A stretch of DNA of 64,000 nucleotides. Origin: Lycocorax pyrrhopterus obiensis. Taxonomy: Eukaryota; Chordata; Aves; Passeriformes; Paradisaeidae. Location: contig JACSVZ010000001.1 of assembly GCA_014706295.1 (NCBI GenBank), positions 41,476,383 through 41,540,382 on the forward strand, given 5' to 3'. Under the pieces are notes generated by a model. The model had not been told where the DNA came from, made no database searches, and saw only the letters and a list, made by a program, of their open reading frames with translations. The position numbers were made by a program, and so were the translations under genes. Within the stretch, counting starts at the first letter, position 1. Every line of letters starts with the position of its first letter. Shown here piece after piece: positions 11,282 through 22,589 of the stretch.

Positions 11282-14200
11282 GTATCACTTTTAGTATGCA
11301 GCATTATTACATTAAGTAATTGAACTATATGTATGTTACTTTTTTTTTCATGCTGAAATCATCTTGATGCAGCAAAGAACTTAATTCTCCAAGACAGTTT
11401 TGGAATTGCAGCTAAGTAGTCTTTTTGGGTACATCTGCACTGGTGTACAGAAAAGTGCTAGCAAGTGACCAGAGGCAAGTGACTTTATCCACACTGCTTA
11501 TTTAGCTGATACCTTGATTGTTTTGGATCTCTACAGCTCAAAGTTTGGGCACAATCAGTATCATTCTTATTCTCTATTCTAGCAGCATAGAGAGCCCTTC
11601 TTTACTTGTTTTCCTAGTGTCTTGTTTTGATGGAGGAAAAATGGAATTTGCTTATCTAATATTTAAAAACATTATTTCTAGAGCTTTATCTAATATGGAT
11701 CTCTTAAATACATTTTAATGAGAGAACAAATTCCATTGGTCTTTGTTCTGCATCAATCCACAATCACATACTGCTTTCAGACTACATCAAATCTGTTGCT
11801 GTCTGTTGAGTATGACCTATGTTCACCAACTGAATACTAACACAACATATTCTTCACCCCTCAGGCTCCTAAGGTCTCTGTCTTTTCAGTTTAGAGTTTT
11901 ATGATTGGTAGACCATTTTGCTGCAATTTGGGGTCTTTGCCTGAACAATTTTTAAAAGGAACAAAAGTTACTCCACATGAGAAGTCAACAGCAGATAGTG
12001 ATTTCATTTCACTCTGAGTAGTTGTTACTAGATTGAAGTAGACAGACATGTACTAGTTCTAGCATTCAATACAATATTTTTTCACTAAATTAGCAAATAA
12101 TAATTACTGAGAATCCTGTTATCCATAATAAAACTGATACCTTAGGGCTTCCTGACTGTAAGTTAAATCTGAAATTCATCACTCCCCCCAGAAACAGTGA
12201 CACTTCTATTTCAGTTTCCAGAAAAGGGTGATTGTCTTAATTAACTTTGGCAGTGAGGGTAGCATAATCACGTTTAACCTGTGTCCTTGTAATTGCTATT
12301 GATGACACCTAAGTTGTCCATTGACTATGTTGGAGCTGCAAATCACACCAGACTCAAAATTATCAACTCAGACATGACTATTACAGTGCAATTTTCTATC
12401 CAGTGTTACTTCCAAATTCTTTGTAATGTCAGATTTTACAAGACTGTAAAATGTTCACAGTTAAATTGGCTGGATTTTGTAAAGATCTTTAGATGGTGGG
12501 CCATTGTGTTCAGGAATTTGGACTTCAAGAGCAAAGACCTGTAGCAAAATAAGCCTTAAAATCTGTGTTTTAGTAATGCCCTGGTTTTCACCAATAATCT
12601 CCCTTCCCACATCTTTGAAACCCCTGAACCTTAGCATAAGTATTGGGGGAATGAAATCCCTCCTATTGTGGTAGAAGGTCAGGTTTGAGACCCCCAGAGA
12701 AGCTTGAACTTACATAAGTCCATGGGACCCAGTGAGATGCTTCTCAGGGTCCTGAGGAAGTTGGTTGATATAGTCACCAAGCCACTTTTCCATGATAATT
12801 GAAAAGTCATCACAGTTGGGTGTAGTCTCTGACTGAAAAAAGGAAAATAAACCCATTTTTTAAGAGAGTAAGAAAGAGGACCCTGGGAACTACTGACCTG
12901 TTAGTAGTTCACTTGTATGCCTGGAAAGATCATGGAACAGATCCCTCTGGACAGAAAATTAGACTATAATGAAAAGACAGTAGGTTTAGATTAGATATTA
13001 GGAAGAAATTCTTTACTGTGAGGGTGGTGAGGCACTGGAACAGGTTACCCAAAGAAACTGTGGGTGCCCCATCCCTGAAAGTGTTCAAGGCCAGGTTGGA
13101 GGGGGCTTTGAACAGCCTGGTCTAGTGGAAGGTGTCCCTGCCCATGGTGGGGGAGTTCAACTGGATGATCTTTTGAGGTCCCTTCCAACCTGAACCTTTT
13201 CTGTCATTTTATGAAAAATATTGTTGCTATAATTCATTTAGAATACATTGTGTCCCCGATCTATCCTGAATGGACATGATGAGTTTAGAGTAAGTTCATG
13301 AAACCAGGGCAGGCATTGCTACTTTGTTTCTGGAATCTTCATGGAAGAACACACCATCTTGTATGCTTTGGTAATTATATGCATATATCTATGCCCATAT
13401 TTATATATTTAAATGTAGACATCTTTATATAAGTCTTTGAGTTAATAAAACTATTTAGCACTTTTGATTGGTGCTGTGTATTTACACTCGATCAAAACTG
13501 AATTTTGTTTGAGGTTGACTTGTTTATCTCTATTTTTTAACAATCATTTGGGACTTTGTGAATGTTCGAGGAAACTCTTCCTCCAGCATTTCTCAATATA
13601 TGTGACTCTGACTTTCCCATTACCACACCCTCCAAATGCAGATAATTTGAAACAGCGCAATAATGAATCCTGGTATGTTAATAATACAGCACGCTGAGCA
13701 GATCTGTCAGTTTTTGAAAAACAGTTTGCAGTGCTAAAATGGAATTATGTTGCAAGATAAAGCATTACTTCAGTCTCTTCCCTTCTTTCGAGACATACGA
13801 CACGTTCATATTTGTTGATTTTTCTCTAGCGTGTACATACTTTACATTGTTTTCTAATAGCATCTGAACCTTCCTTCTGTGCAATGGAAGCACCATCTAG
13901 ATCCTTACTGTCATACTGGGACTCCAGCGAAATACGGTTTTAGCTTTGTGAGAAACCATCGTTCACTTTCCACAGTTAAGCTCTCTAAAAATAGCTCAAA
14001 TTCCTCAAACCACATCTGATTGACAAAGGGAAATGCGTAGCTCTTCTTTCTAAAGCTGAATAAAGATACTTAGTTCTAAGGCAGATAAGGTAAGATGAGG
14101 ACTCATTGCCTTCAGGTTCATCTGTTTGAATGGACTCTCATTTTGTGAACTTAATATACAAATCCACCACTTAATTAAAATGTTTGTACATGCTGACACT

Positions 14201-14768
14201 GAGTCTTGAGGAGAATGTATATTTAAAGTTTGAGCACCATGTGTTTTTTTAAATTTTCCTTATTTAATTTACTCTTTAAATAAATTAGTTTTAAATTGAA
14301 AAGGCCTTTACTGCAATATCTTTTCCTAGCTTGACTACAGAATGCTTGTAAACTGCCACCTTGCATATCATATTTTTATTTTCATGTAAGTAATACACAT
14401 TCAAATGCTTAAAGGACTTTCATCTCACTGGAATATCCCAGAAAAGATAATCCCTTTTTAAGGCTGGCATGTAATACCTGAAAACAGAGGTTTATGCCAG
14501 ATACAGAACTGGCAGAACTTCTAATGTTGGCAGTTCCTGACTTTAGAAAAAAGACCAAACTATTTTTAGTTTTGGAACGGTAACAGTGAATTAATATCAT
14601 TTAAGTAGTTGAATTAATGTGGATTTTAAAACTGTGCTGATAGATGTCATAAAGGCCACGTGCCAGTGCATTTTTCTTTAGCAGTTTCGTATTGTTGAGT
14701 TTAGGAAAGATCTCAGCACAGCTTGAACAGACAGAGGAAAAATGCCTGTTTTTTCTTGTCCCTGTTAG
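11282..14768 (+). other. DZIP1 intron with CR1 insertion
   Basis: A 3.5-kb AT-rich intron. Apart from the CR1 fragment at about 12740-13215 I see no known element. Open frames at 11518, 12293 and 13464 (+) match no family. A purine/pyrimidine-mixed TATATA stretch lies near 13376-13432. Confidence 0.6.
12740..13215 (+). repeat. CR1 LINE fragment
   Basis: The 3' half is diagnostic: TTAGATTAGATATTAGGAAG, AAATTCTTTACTGTGAGGGT, GTGAGGCACTGGAACAGGTT and a TCCCTTCCAACCTGAACCTT tail followed by a decayed ATTCTATGA end. The 5' part (around 12880-12950) is the GNYRP-type end of the CR1 reverse transcriptase. It is 5' truncated, in the same orientation as DZIP1. Confidence 0.9.
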
Positions 14769-14940
14769 CTCACAGAGGCTGATGAAGATGATTGGGATAT
14801 ATCATCCATAGAGGAAGACATTTTATTGATGAAAGATGATAGAGGTCAGAAGGCACTGACAGTTCAGAAAAATGAGCCCAGTGCTGTGTCTGTGGTACAT
14901 GCATGGGGTGTTCCCAAGAAGAGTGCACCAAAGGAGGAAG
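14769..14940 (+). CDS. DZIP1: DZIP1 coding exon, acidic
   Basis: After CCTGTTAG it reads LTEADEDDWDISSIEEDILL, then MKDDRGQKALTVQKNEPSAV and VVHAWGVPKKSAPKEE, with one base left before GTAATA. The DEDDWDISS patch is a recognisable C-terminal DZIP1 segment. Length is 172 nt, phase 0 in and 1 out. Confidence 0.93.
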
Positions 14941-15661
14941 GTAATATATTCATAAGTGACTGACCCACCTAGAGGAGGATTAAGTACAGTGTATTGCACA
15001 TTGTAGTTCAATAGATGGTGTTTTGTAAGAAAATAACAAGTAAGAAAAACTCTGTGTTTGGTTTTTTGCCATATAAAGATCATATTTTTATGATACTTAG
15101 TGATACGTAAATATACAGAGATGCCTACTTAAATTTGAGATTTTAAAACATAATATTATCAGACTTCAACCTCAGCTTAAAAATTAATCATTCAGGATTT
15201 TTTTTCTTCCCAAATTCAAGGGAAAAGGGAACTTGCTTTGTCTTGAGAATAATAACAACATTTCAAGTTTGTTCAAGATATCTAACTGACCTACCAGGCT
15301 GGGATAAATATTTGAACTAGTGCTGAAGTAAAAGCCTCAGTCTTACATATAATTTATATAGTAGTTTCTAACCCTAACGTTTCATTGTATGTAAAGGTTA
15401 AAGCTGTGTCAGTCACATAAAGATTCTTCTGGTTATTTTTGAAGGGAAAGGAAGGTTGACACTGACTGCTTGTACTGTGCTTTATATTCTGTGAGAGAAA
15501 CCATCTGCATATTATCAGCACTTGTCGTTTCCTCACTGGTTGAAATTTGGGGCTTCCTGAAGTCCACAGGTGTCATTTTATCTCATAGACGAATACAAAG
15601 TAAAAATATCCCCAAAAGAGCATTAATAACTATTAATTTTTTTGTCCCTTTGTTTTAACAG
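14941..15661 (+). other. DZIP1 last intron
   Basis: A 0.72-kb AT-rich intron with nothing else recognised. It ends in a TTTTTTTGTCCCTTTGTTTTAACAG acceptor. Confidence 0.65.
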
Positions 15662-15744
15662 GCCTTCATGAAGCTGATAATACAAGCACGTTAAAAAGCA
15701 GCTTAGTCACTGTAACAGACTGGAGTGATTCTTCAGATATATGA
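15662..15744 (+). CDS. DZIP1: DZIP1 terminal coding exon with stop
   Basis: It completes a Gly codon, then reads LHEADNTSTLKSSLVTVTDW and SDSSDI, followed by TGA at 15742-15744. The acidic DWSDSSD ending matches what I know of the vertebrate DZIP1 C terminus. Confidence 0.93.
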
Positions 15745-15967
15745 TTGTTCCGTTCCTGATGGGATGTCCTGCTTTTGGCTCTGCTGGGTTTCAAAATGCA
15801 GGTGAAAACATCAAGTGTTTCCCAGTAATTTCTCTCATTGGTCCTGTAATAACAAGGAATACTCTTTACAGAGCTCTCATGTCTTTCAGTCTGACTCTGA
15901 AAAAGAATATTGAAATATGCGTTACTGGCCATGTCTATTTGGAAACAAAGTAATTCTTCTTTCTCTT

Positions 15968-16550
15968 TGTGGTGGTTTAACCCCAGCCAAACTCCACGCA
16001 GCCGCTCACTCACTCCCTCACGAGTGGAACTGGGGAGAGACTTGAAAGAGTAAAAGTGAGAAAACTTGTGGGTTGAGATTAAGGCAGTTCAATAGGGAAA
16101 GCAAAACCCACACACACAAGCAAAGCAAAACAAGGAATTAATTCACTGCTCCCCACGGGCAGGCAGGTGTTCAGCCACCTCCAGGAGAGCAGAGCCCCAT
16201 CACCTGTAATGGGGACTTGAGAAGACAAAACACCATCAGTCCAAATGTCTTCCTCTTCCTCCTTCTTCCCCCCTTGTATATACTGAGCATGATGTCATAG
16301 GGTCTGTAATATCCCTTTGGTCAGTTTGGGTCACCTGTCCCACCTGTGTCCCCTCCAAACCTCCCATGCACCCCCAATTTCCTCACCAGTGTGGAGGTAT
16401 GAAAAACAGAAAAGGCTCTGTGCAAGCCCTGCTCAGCAATAACAAAAACATCTCTATACTATCAACTCTGTGTCCAGCACAAATCCAAGACACAGCCCCA
16501 TACCAGCCACGGTGAAGAAAATTAACTCTACCCCAGCCAAAACCAGCACA
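15968..16550 (-). mobile_element. Solo LTR, avian ERVL-type, antisense to DZIP1
   Basis: About 583 bases. On the minus strand it opens TGTGCTGGTTTTGGCTGGGG and ends GGGGTTAAACCACCACA, so it has the TG...CA ends of an LTR. In that orientation a CRE-like TGACATCA (complement of 16290-16297) lies just upstream of a TATATA box (about 16277-16283), followed downstream by a decayed polyadenylation signal (CCTATTGAACTG, near 16088). The flanks CTCTT and CTCAT match at four of five positions, consistent with a decayed 5-bp target duplication. No internal retroviral genes adjoin it, so it is a solo LTR. The family is recalled as a widespread bird ERVL-like LTR. Confidence 0.85.
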
Positions 16551-16806
16551 CTCATGAGTTCAGTGGTGAAAGTCTCTTTCATTTCACTGAGGTGAAGATT
16601 TTGCCTCTAATGTTTACATTAAAGATTGAAACTGGTCTTGCAAGAAAGCCTGTTAACCAATGAACAGAATATACTGCAAGAGTATTACTTTATACAATTT
16701 TTAATGCATATTTTCTTGTATTTTATCATGAACTTTATATAAATTGTCAACATTTTAAAGAAAATATGTCCATGTATTAAACTGTTAAGTTTCTACCATG
16801 GTTTAC

Positions 16807-16829
16807 AATAAACACCAAATGAAAATAAA
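16807..16829 (+). promoter_or_regulatory. Polyadenylation signals for DZIP1
   Basis: Two AATAAA hexamers at 16807-16812 and 16824-16829 follow the LTR on the coding strand. They are the first on the + strand after the stop that I noticed. Confidence 0.6.
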
Positions 16830-17944
16830 AAAGCCTCAGCTCTAAAACTTGTCATCATTAAATGCCTCCTATATGGGGAAGTTGGTTTGCTGGGTTTTTT
16901 TTTTTGTATTGGAGTTGAGTCTTTTTTAGTATAAAAGGACAACAGTTGGAAAAAAATTAAAATGTCAAGCCACAGTAAGGAAAGTACTGATCCGCCATTG
17001 CAGAAGTGCTTGATACTTCTGGTTTGTCTATATTGTCTGCCTTCTTAAAAAAACACAGTAGTGTTTCAACTTCAATGAAGTTCAAAAATAATGTGAAAAA
17101 AAAAGAACCTTGAGTGACTTTTTAGTTCTGATGTAATTTAGATAATATCAGATACAAAAATTTTTCTATACTGTGCCATTATTAAATAGGTCTATTCATT
17201 TTTTATATTTCCACTGTTGTCCCAAAATAACCAATTTTTATTGAAACTTCAAAGATCCATCAGTTCAAACTTCACAACAAACCTGAATTTTTGTCTGATT
17301 TTAGGGACTCTGTCTAGAAGCATTTTGTGGTTATTTGTTAGACTTGTACAAATACTCCCTCAAAAGTCATCCCATTTCTATGGACAGACAAAGCAAAAAT
17401 ACTATATGAATTTTTGAACTGTTGTAGTTCAATCTGGATTGTCTAAAATTGTGCTGTTCAGTATTGCCTGCCTTTATTTGGTCAGCCCTTCAGGAATGCC
17501 ATTGGCAGAGCCGACCAGCTGGAATTGCCTGGGGTTTTTCCTTCCCTTTCGCAAATCAGTGGCTGTGAGATGTTTTGTAGCCGAAGGTGTCCCAGCACCC
17601 CGCCCGCCGGGAGGGAAGGCGAACAACCCCTGGAGGTGCCTTGTCACCAGCAGGGCGTGTTGTCGTCATTTTCAGCACACGCTCTGCTGAGGCCATCCAA
17701 GACCCTCCCTTGTCACAGGTTTGGTTTTGTTAACAATTGGCTCCGACTACGATCAGTACTTTCTCCTGCTTCCCCAAATCCCATACTTATTTTTATGCAG
17801 TCTCTTCTTATTCCTCTTCTCATTCTTATTCTTCTTACTCCAATTGACTGTTCTGTCCAGCACTGAACCCATGTCAGAAATTCCTGCAATATGCCAATAT
17901 GATGTGTGTGATGCCCTTCCCATAAGCAGCTGACATGACAGACT
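16830..17944. other. Convergent intergenic gap DZIP1/CLDN10
   Basis: About 1.1 kb between the inferred ends of the two genes. The left part is AT-rich. 17440-17720 is more GC-rich, with several CpGs around CACCCCGCCCGCCGGGAGGG (about 17597-17616). The open frames at 17217-17933 match no family. No repeat family is recognised. Confidence 0.55.
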
Positions 17945-18204
17945 GAATTAGTAAATACCTCATTTATTTTTTTTCAAGAATGCAACATCAGCTCATGATT
18001 TCCAGGTATAAACTTTACAAGACCAACATCAATCTTAAAATATTATATAATAAAATTTACATCAATGTGTAAAAAGCTGCAAGTTAATATTTTTAAAAGT
18101 CATTGACTTAGTGGTAAGTACATTGGGGTTGGGGTGGGGGGAATCACTCTGAATGAAACGTACAAAATCATGTTTAAAACGCTTTGAGTCTTCCAAGAGT
18201 GCAA
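17945..18204 (-). other. CLDN10: CLDN10 3' UTR (inferred extent)
   Basis: An AT-rich stretch from the stop to just past the AATAAA at 17963-17968. It is short (about 260 bases). The extent is inferred. Confidence 0.6.
17963..17968 (-). promoter_or_regulatory. Polyadenylation signal for CLDN10
   Basis: AATAAA on the minus strand about 240 bases past the CLDN10 stop codon, the first such hexamer in transcriptional order. Confidence 0.65.
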
Positions 18205-18319
18205 CTAAACATAAGCGTTCTTGTCAAAGTGCTTGGGTGGGGTTTTGTCAGGGACACTGTTGTGGACCTTTGTACGAGATGACATCACAGATGTGGCTCC
18301 ATTGTAGGCATACCCCCTC
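18205..18319 (-). CDS. CLDN10: CLDN10 coding exon 5 with stop
   Basis: After CTCTTCAG it completes an Arg codon and reads RGYAYNGATSVMSSRTKVHN, then SVPDKTPPKHFDKNAYV and TAG at 18207-18205. This is the cytoplasmic tail. The last residues YV form the PDZ-binding motif that links claudins to ZO proteins. Confidence 0.96.
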
Positions 18320-19026
18320 CTGAAGAGAAAAAAAACAACCATTTACAGCTCATCCCACAGACAAGTGACATCTCTGCATCCAGGCATTATAGTAATAAAG
18401 CTAGAAGAAATGTATGGGAATGTACCTACAAATTTCAGAGGAGGGAGCACATTCCTACTTTGTGTGGAATTCTAAAATTCTAGTTTTACATGGCCACTTC
18501 AGCCATCTGTCTTTGCAATGCACTTTTCTGTAATGTATCCCTCGTTCACAGCTAAGTAAATTAGGGCACAATCATGAAAGAATTAAAGTTGTGGCAGATC
18601 CTAGGTGAATAGTTACTCCCTACAGCTGTTCCTCTTCATTATCATCCCTCTTCAGCTGCTGGAGGTCCAATGCCACCACCTCTCACTTTTGATATGATGA
18701 TTTGAGATCAAAGAAACCTGTCTATTCATGCCTGTAAAGTGACCTGACCACTTTTCCTGCATCAGTGGATGCACTGTTTTCCAGCTGTAGTAAATTTATG
18801 AAATATATATATATCACAAGTATTTGTTCTGAGTCAATAGCTTTTCTTAATTACATTAATGATGGGCAGAGCATTATCCTTAAATCCCCTTATTTTCTTT
18901 TATCCACACAATCTCTTTCTGAATCTCATTACAAAGTGTTTTGGAACAGTAATCAAACTGCATACACATAGCAGGTACAAATGTATAGGTATTGATTTCT
19001 TTCAGTAAGTACAACTTGTGTTTTAC
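18320..19026 (-). other. CLDN10 intron 4
   Basis: A 0.7-kb intron with donor GTAAAA and acceptor TCTTCAG on the minus strand. A short (TA)n run lies near 18802-18813. Nothing else is recognised. Confidence 0.65.
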
Positions 19027-19134
19027 CTTGCAGAATTACTGTTTTCAGCTATTGAGAAGCAGAATATAATGCCACCAATTATGCAGAGTGAAGCTCCAGC
19101 CCATCCAATGAACAAAGCTGCTCCTAATTCATAC
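19027..19134 (-). CDS. CLDN10: CLDN10 coding exon 4
   Basis: After TTGTAG it completes Lys, then reads YELGAALFIGWAGASLCIIG and GIIFCFSIAENSNSA plus two bases. It holds the fourth transmembrane segment, with the GWAGASL motif typical of claudin TM4. Length is 108 nt. Confidence 0.96.
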
Positions 19135-19377
19135 CTACAAGAAGTCAATAAATGTATTTAACAAAAGAGAGCATGCATTTAACAGGGTTATTTCCAGAAT
19201 ACAATAACTAAACATTTTATTTTTCTCTAATAACTTTCCATTGACACATGCATTATCCACCACAAAATCAGCAGCTGTGCCATTCATCCACGTTCTTTTC
19301 ATGACTTCCCTCTGACTCAGGAGGCAGACTCTGTCCCTGCAGTGCACTTGGGCAATGCTTCTCTCCGTGCACAGCCA

Positions 19378-19405
19378 GGGTTAGGGTTAGGGGTTAGGGT
19401 TAGGG
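19378..19405 (+). repeat. Interstitial telomeric repeat (TTAGGG)n
   Basis: GGG TTAGGG TTAGGGG TTAGGG TTAGGG: four units, one carrying an extra G, so three are perfect. It sits in CLDN10 intron 3, far from any chromosome end as far as the window shows. Confidence 0.9.
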
Positions 19406-19654
19406 AAAGGCCTGGCCTTTGCACGTCTCCTCCTGGATTGCTTTGCTGTGGGGTTACGTCTTTCTTTGGCCTGTTTACAGCACCAGCTCCTCCGTTTCAG
19501 TTTTGTTCCTGTTGGCTCCCAAACCAAACTGGACTGGGGCTTTTACTGAGCCAGAGACTACAAATTCTGCCTACAACTCTCCTTAAGTTTCCCTCTCAGG
19601 ATCTGTCTGACTCCCTCCCTCGTTTTCCACACACCAGCCTGCTTGAAACATGAG

Positions 19655-19770
19655 GGTTTGTACGTACGCATAATAAGCATATGCAATATCCACGCACATA
19701 CGTGCAATATATGAATATACGTACGCAGGTGTGTCTGGTACAAGCATATGCACACACAGGTGCATGTTCC
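19655..19770. repeat. Alternating purine-pyrimidine tract
   Basis: Many short TACGTACG, CATACGTGC, ATATACGTACGC and CATATGCACACACA pieces occur close together. It is not a clean tandem repeat. Such sequence can adopt Z-DNA in principle (inference). Confidence 0.5.
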
Positions 19771-22589
19771 AGCATCTTGTTCCTTCTCTAGTCCCTGTGG
19801 CTGGATTCTGTCTGGAAGAAACTGCTCCCCCACACGTCTGTGGGCAGAGCTCCCTGTCACCAGCAATGGTCCCCTCTGCTGCCTGGGCCAGCCACAAACT
19901 ATTTGCTGCCAGGAACTGCTCTGTTTGCCTCTGAGAGGAGACAGTGGCGCTTTGGGAGCATTATCCCACAAAGCTTAGTCCACGTTTCTAAAGCAACAGT
20001 AGTAAATGAAGGGAAAGAAGGGCATCGGGAAGAGATTCTTTTCTTTCCCCTCAGCACTGGAGCTTCAAGACGTGCAGCAAGCCATGGCTGCCCCTTGTCT
20101 GCTCCATTCCCCAGCTCTTTGCCTGAGTACCACCCTTAAAGCACTTTTTGGATAGCCTGCATTGGGCTGCAGCCCGACAGTCTCCCAAGTCTCCTATTCC
20201 TCACCTTCAAAACACACTGTGTGTCTCTTGCTCCTTCTCTGCTGCAGTTTGCCCTTAAGCAGACCTTTATCTCCTCTGGACTTCTGGGACCCTGCACAGA
20301 AAACACAGGCCCCTGTCCCCCATCCAGCCACTGTTATCAAACAGGTGTCCATACTGTTTGAGCAGATGCTACTAAATTGATTTGCTGTAAACTGTGGTGA
20401 GGCAACCAAATAAAAGCTCCTGCTTGACAGCCTCCCTGTGCAACTGCAATACTGTGTAGTTTCACTTCTCAGCTAGTTCTGAACATTTCCATGTGCAAAG
20501 GCCCTAATTCCATGTTACCAAAATATCTAACTGAAAATACCTGCCATCTGTACTGAAAAACTTGTATCTTTACAAAATGGCACTGCAGAAACACTCAAAA
20601 ATTGCCCAGACACCCAAAAAATGACACAGTGATTTCTATAATAGGTCACAAGAGGGTGAACAGTGGCTGAGGAACTACAAAATTACTTTCCCTTGTTTTC
20701 TTGAGAGCCTAGCCAGAGGTAAAGCACAGACTTTGGAAAAAAAGAAATAGCCACACAGGGACAAAAACCTACACTTGTGATATCTTTGCTAGATGCTATG
20801 GACACCCACGCTTGAGCAATTTGTGACCCAGGGGTTTAGTGCCAAAAAGCAATAGAAACACTGGAGCTCAGAGGTAGAACACTCCATGGGGCTTGCACCT
20901 GACTCTTCATGGCCTCACTACTGCTTCAAGTTCTAGGCTGTTTTTTCCTTTTCTGTTCACATCATTGAAGTAGAGCTTTTATTTATTATCTTTTGCTAAA
21001 AAAGGGTTTGATTCCCTCAAATATTCTCCATGCCCAGCTATTGGGGATTAAATTAAGTTTACTTATAGAGTATTAGAAATTAATCATGTAGGCTTAAGTT
21101 TAATTGTAATTTTCTTACAGCTCAGCATGAAGTGCAGCCTGTTCACAAAAAGTAGGTGAACTTTAAATGAACTGTGTTTGTTAGCAGGAAAGGCCAAGCA
21201 GGGGAATAAACAGAGAAAACCCTTCTCTGAAGATAACCAGTCTAAGACCCTGGAGGGCCCCAAGGCTGGCCCAAGCTGGAAGAAAAGAACAATTAATGGT
21301 CTGCCCACATGGACAGGGAGAAAGAATCCAGTGAGGTGTTAGAAGACCCCAGACCATAAATCACCACTGGACCAAGAGGCACACGCAAGATTTGCAAAGA
21401 GCATGTGAGGATCAGATGCACAGATTGTGAGGGGATAAAGGCCCACGGATTTCTTTGTTCGGGCTCCCTCTATGGAGACACCGAGCTCAAGCTGACATAA
21501 ACTGACTCTGCCTCAGAACCCTTCCTCAATATCAGTGTGGGGCTTATGGACTCAACCCCCAACTTAAACTGCTGGGAACCACAGCTCTTTTCACCCTGGA
21601 AAACCCTGCACCCAGTCCTGTTTCACTTCAAAATCTGCCAAACCCCTAAAGCTTTAATTCTACCTATGCTCAGATTTCCAGCCATGTGCTACAGTTTTTA
21701 CATGACTCAAGGAGATTTCTGTCTGTCAAGGATAGGGGGTTCTCTGATTAGAAACAGAGATCTAAATCAGAGCTCATCACCTAAGATCCCATTATAGTCA
21801 ACATGCAAGAAATACACACAAAGTGCACTTCTAAAACACCTTCAAGGCACCTCTTTTATTGACCTGCAAAGGCATATCAAAGGGACTAGCTCGGATGTGA
21901 GGTAAGCCCCATCCTGGGGATCCCTCCATCCCTACAGGACTGCCAGAGCACACCTAAAGTACGTGGACCAGGATTAGGCTCCCCACAGAAGTCGATGCAG
22001 ATCACCACAGTGCTGGAGAACAGAGCTGGACCAAGATCCAGGAAGGCTGTTGCAGTAACAACTTATTTGCCAAGACCATTTGCCTAGAAAGTGGGAAACA
22101 CAAGTTTCCACATTTTTATCTAACAACACTATTTGGTTGGCCAGAGGCTGAGAGATTTAAGGAGACCACGCACCATCTTCCCTTCCTGAAGCTCTTCAGT
22201 CATACAGAAAAGAAATCAAGACAAGGTTTGATAGAATTGGGTAGAAAAGGGGTACCTGAGTGTTGCCTACTAGTTGAGACAGAAGACATGGTGTTCGGCC
22301 TTTGTAGTTGGGATTGTTTGACCTTTTGAAGCAACCTTTGCTACTATACCATGATTAAACAGATTGTGTATATGGCCCTTCTTGGGTGACTGCCAGGGTG
22401 ATGAGTTGCAGAGCTGACCTAATTGGCCTTTCCTCCACACCTTCAAGCAGAGAAAAGAACCTTTCTAATTTGTACTGGTACTTAGGAGGAAAACTCAAGA
22501 TTCTAAATTGAGTATCAACATCTGTATGGCTCCCTGGGTTTTATACAACCTGTCTTTTGGCTCCTGTTAAAACTGACATGTCACAAGTG

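Larger units (their letters stand above)
3316..16829 (+). other. DZIP1: DZIP1 gene, 3' part (DAZ-interacting zinc finger protein 1)
   Basis: Gene-level entry for the nine coding exons listed separately. Their phases join without a break into about 389 codons, ending in the acidic tail TVTDWSDSSDI. DZIP1 (zebrafish iguana) is known to act at centriolar satellites and the basal body, where it supports ciliogenesis and Hedgehog/GLI signalling. Its known layout is an N-terminal C2H2 finger followed by coiled coils; those exons are not in this window, so the gene is cut at the left edge. What is visible is the helical segment around residues LVLEQALEEKLESLG-like and GISSDRLNKILRAIE, the GISSFAAP stretch, the basic SRKILGRG segment, an acidic Ser/Glu region and a C-terminal EADEDDWDISSIEED acidic patch. 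It is convergent with CLDN10, as in human 13q32. Identification rests on recognising family segments and on synteny, not on an alignment. The exact 3' end is inferred from AATAAA signals at 16807 and 16824. Confidence 0.92.
15745..16829 (+). other. DZIP1: DZIP1 3' UTR (inferred extent)
   Basis: It runs from the stop codon to the AATAAA pair at 16807-16812 and 16824-16829. I see no AATAAA between the stop and the LTR at 15968. If the signals at 16.8 kb are used, more than half of this UTR is LTR sequence. The extent is inferred, since no transcript data are available. Confidence 0.55.

Noticed and set aside
15666..16013. 115-codon - frame across the DZIP1 terminal exon and LTR edge
   Set aside because: It is antisense to a real exon and crosses the LTR boundary. 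No family match.
17645..17665. Possible CTCF site (CACCAGCAGGGCGTG) in the convergent gap
   Set aside because: It resembles the core but has an extra or missing base relative to the consensus spacing, so I do not call it.
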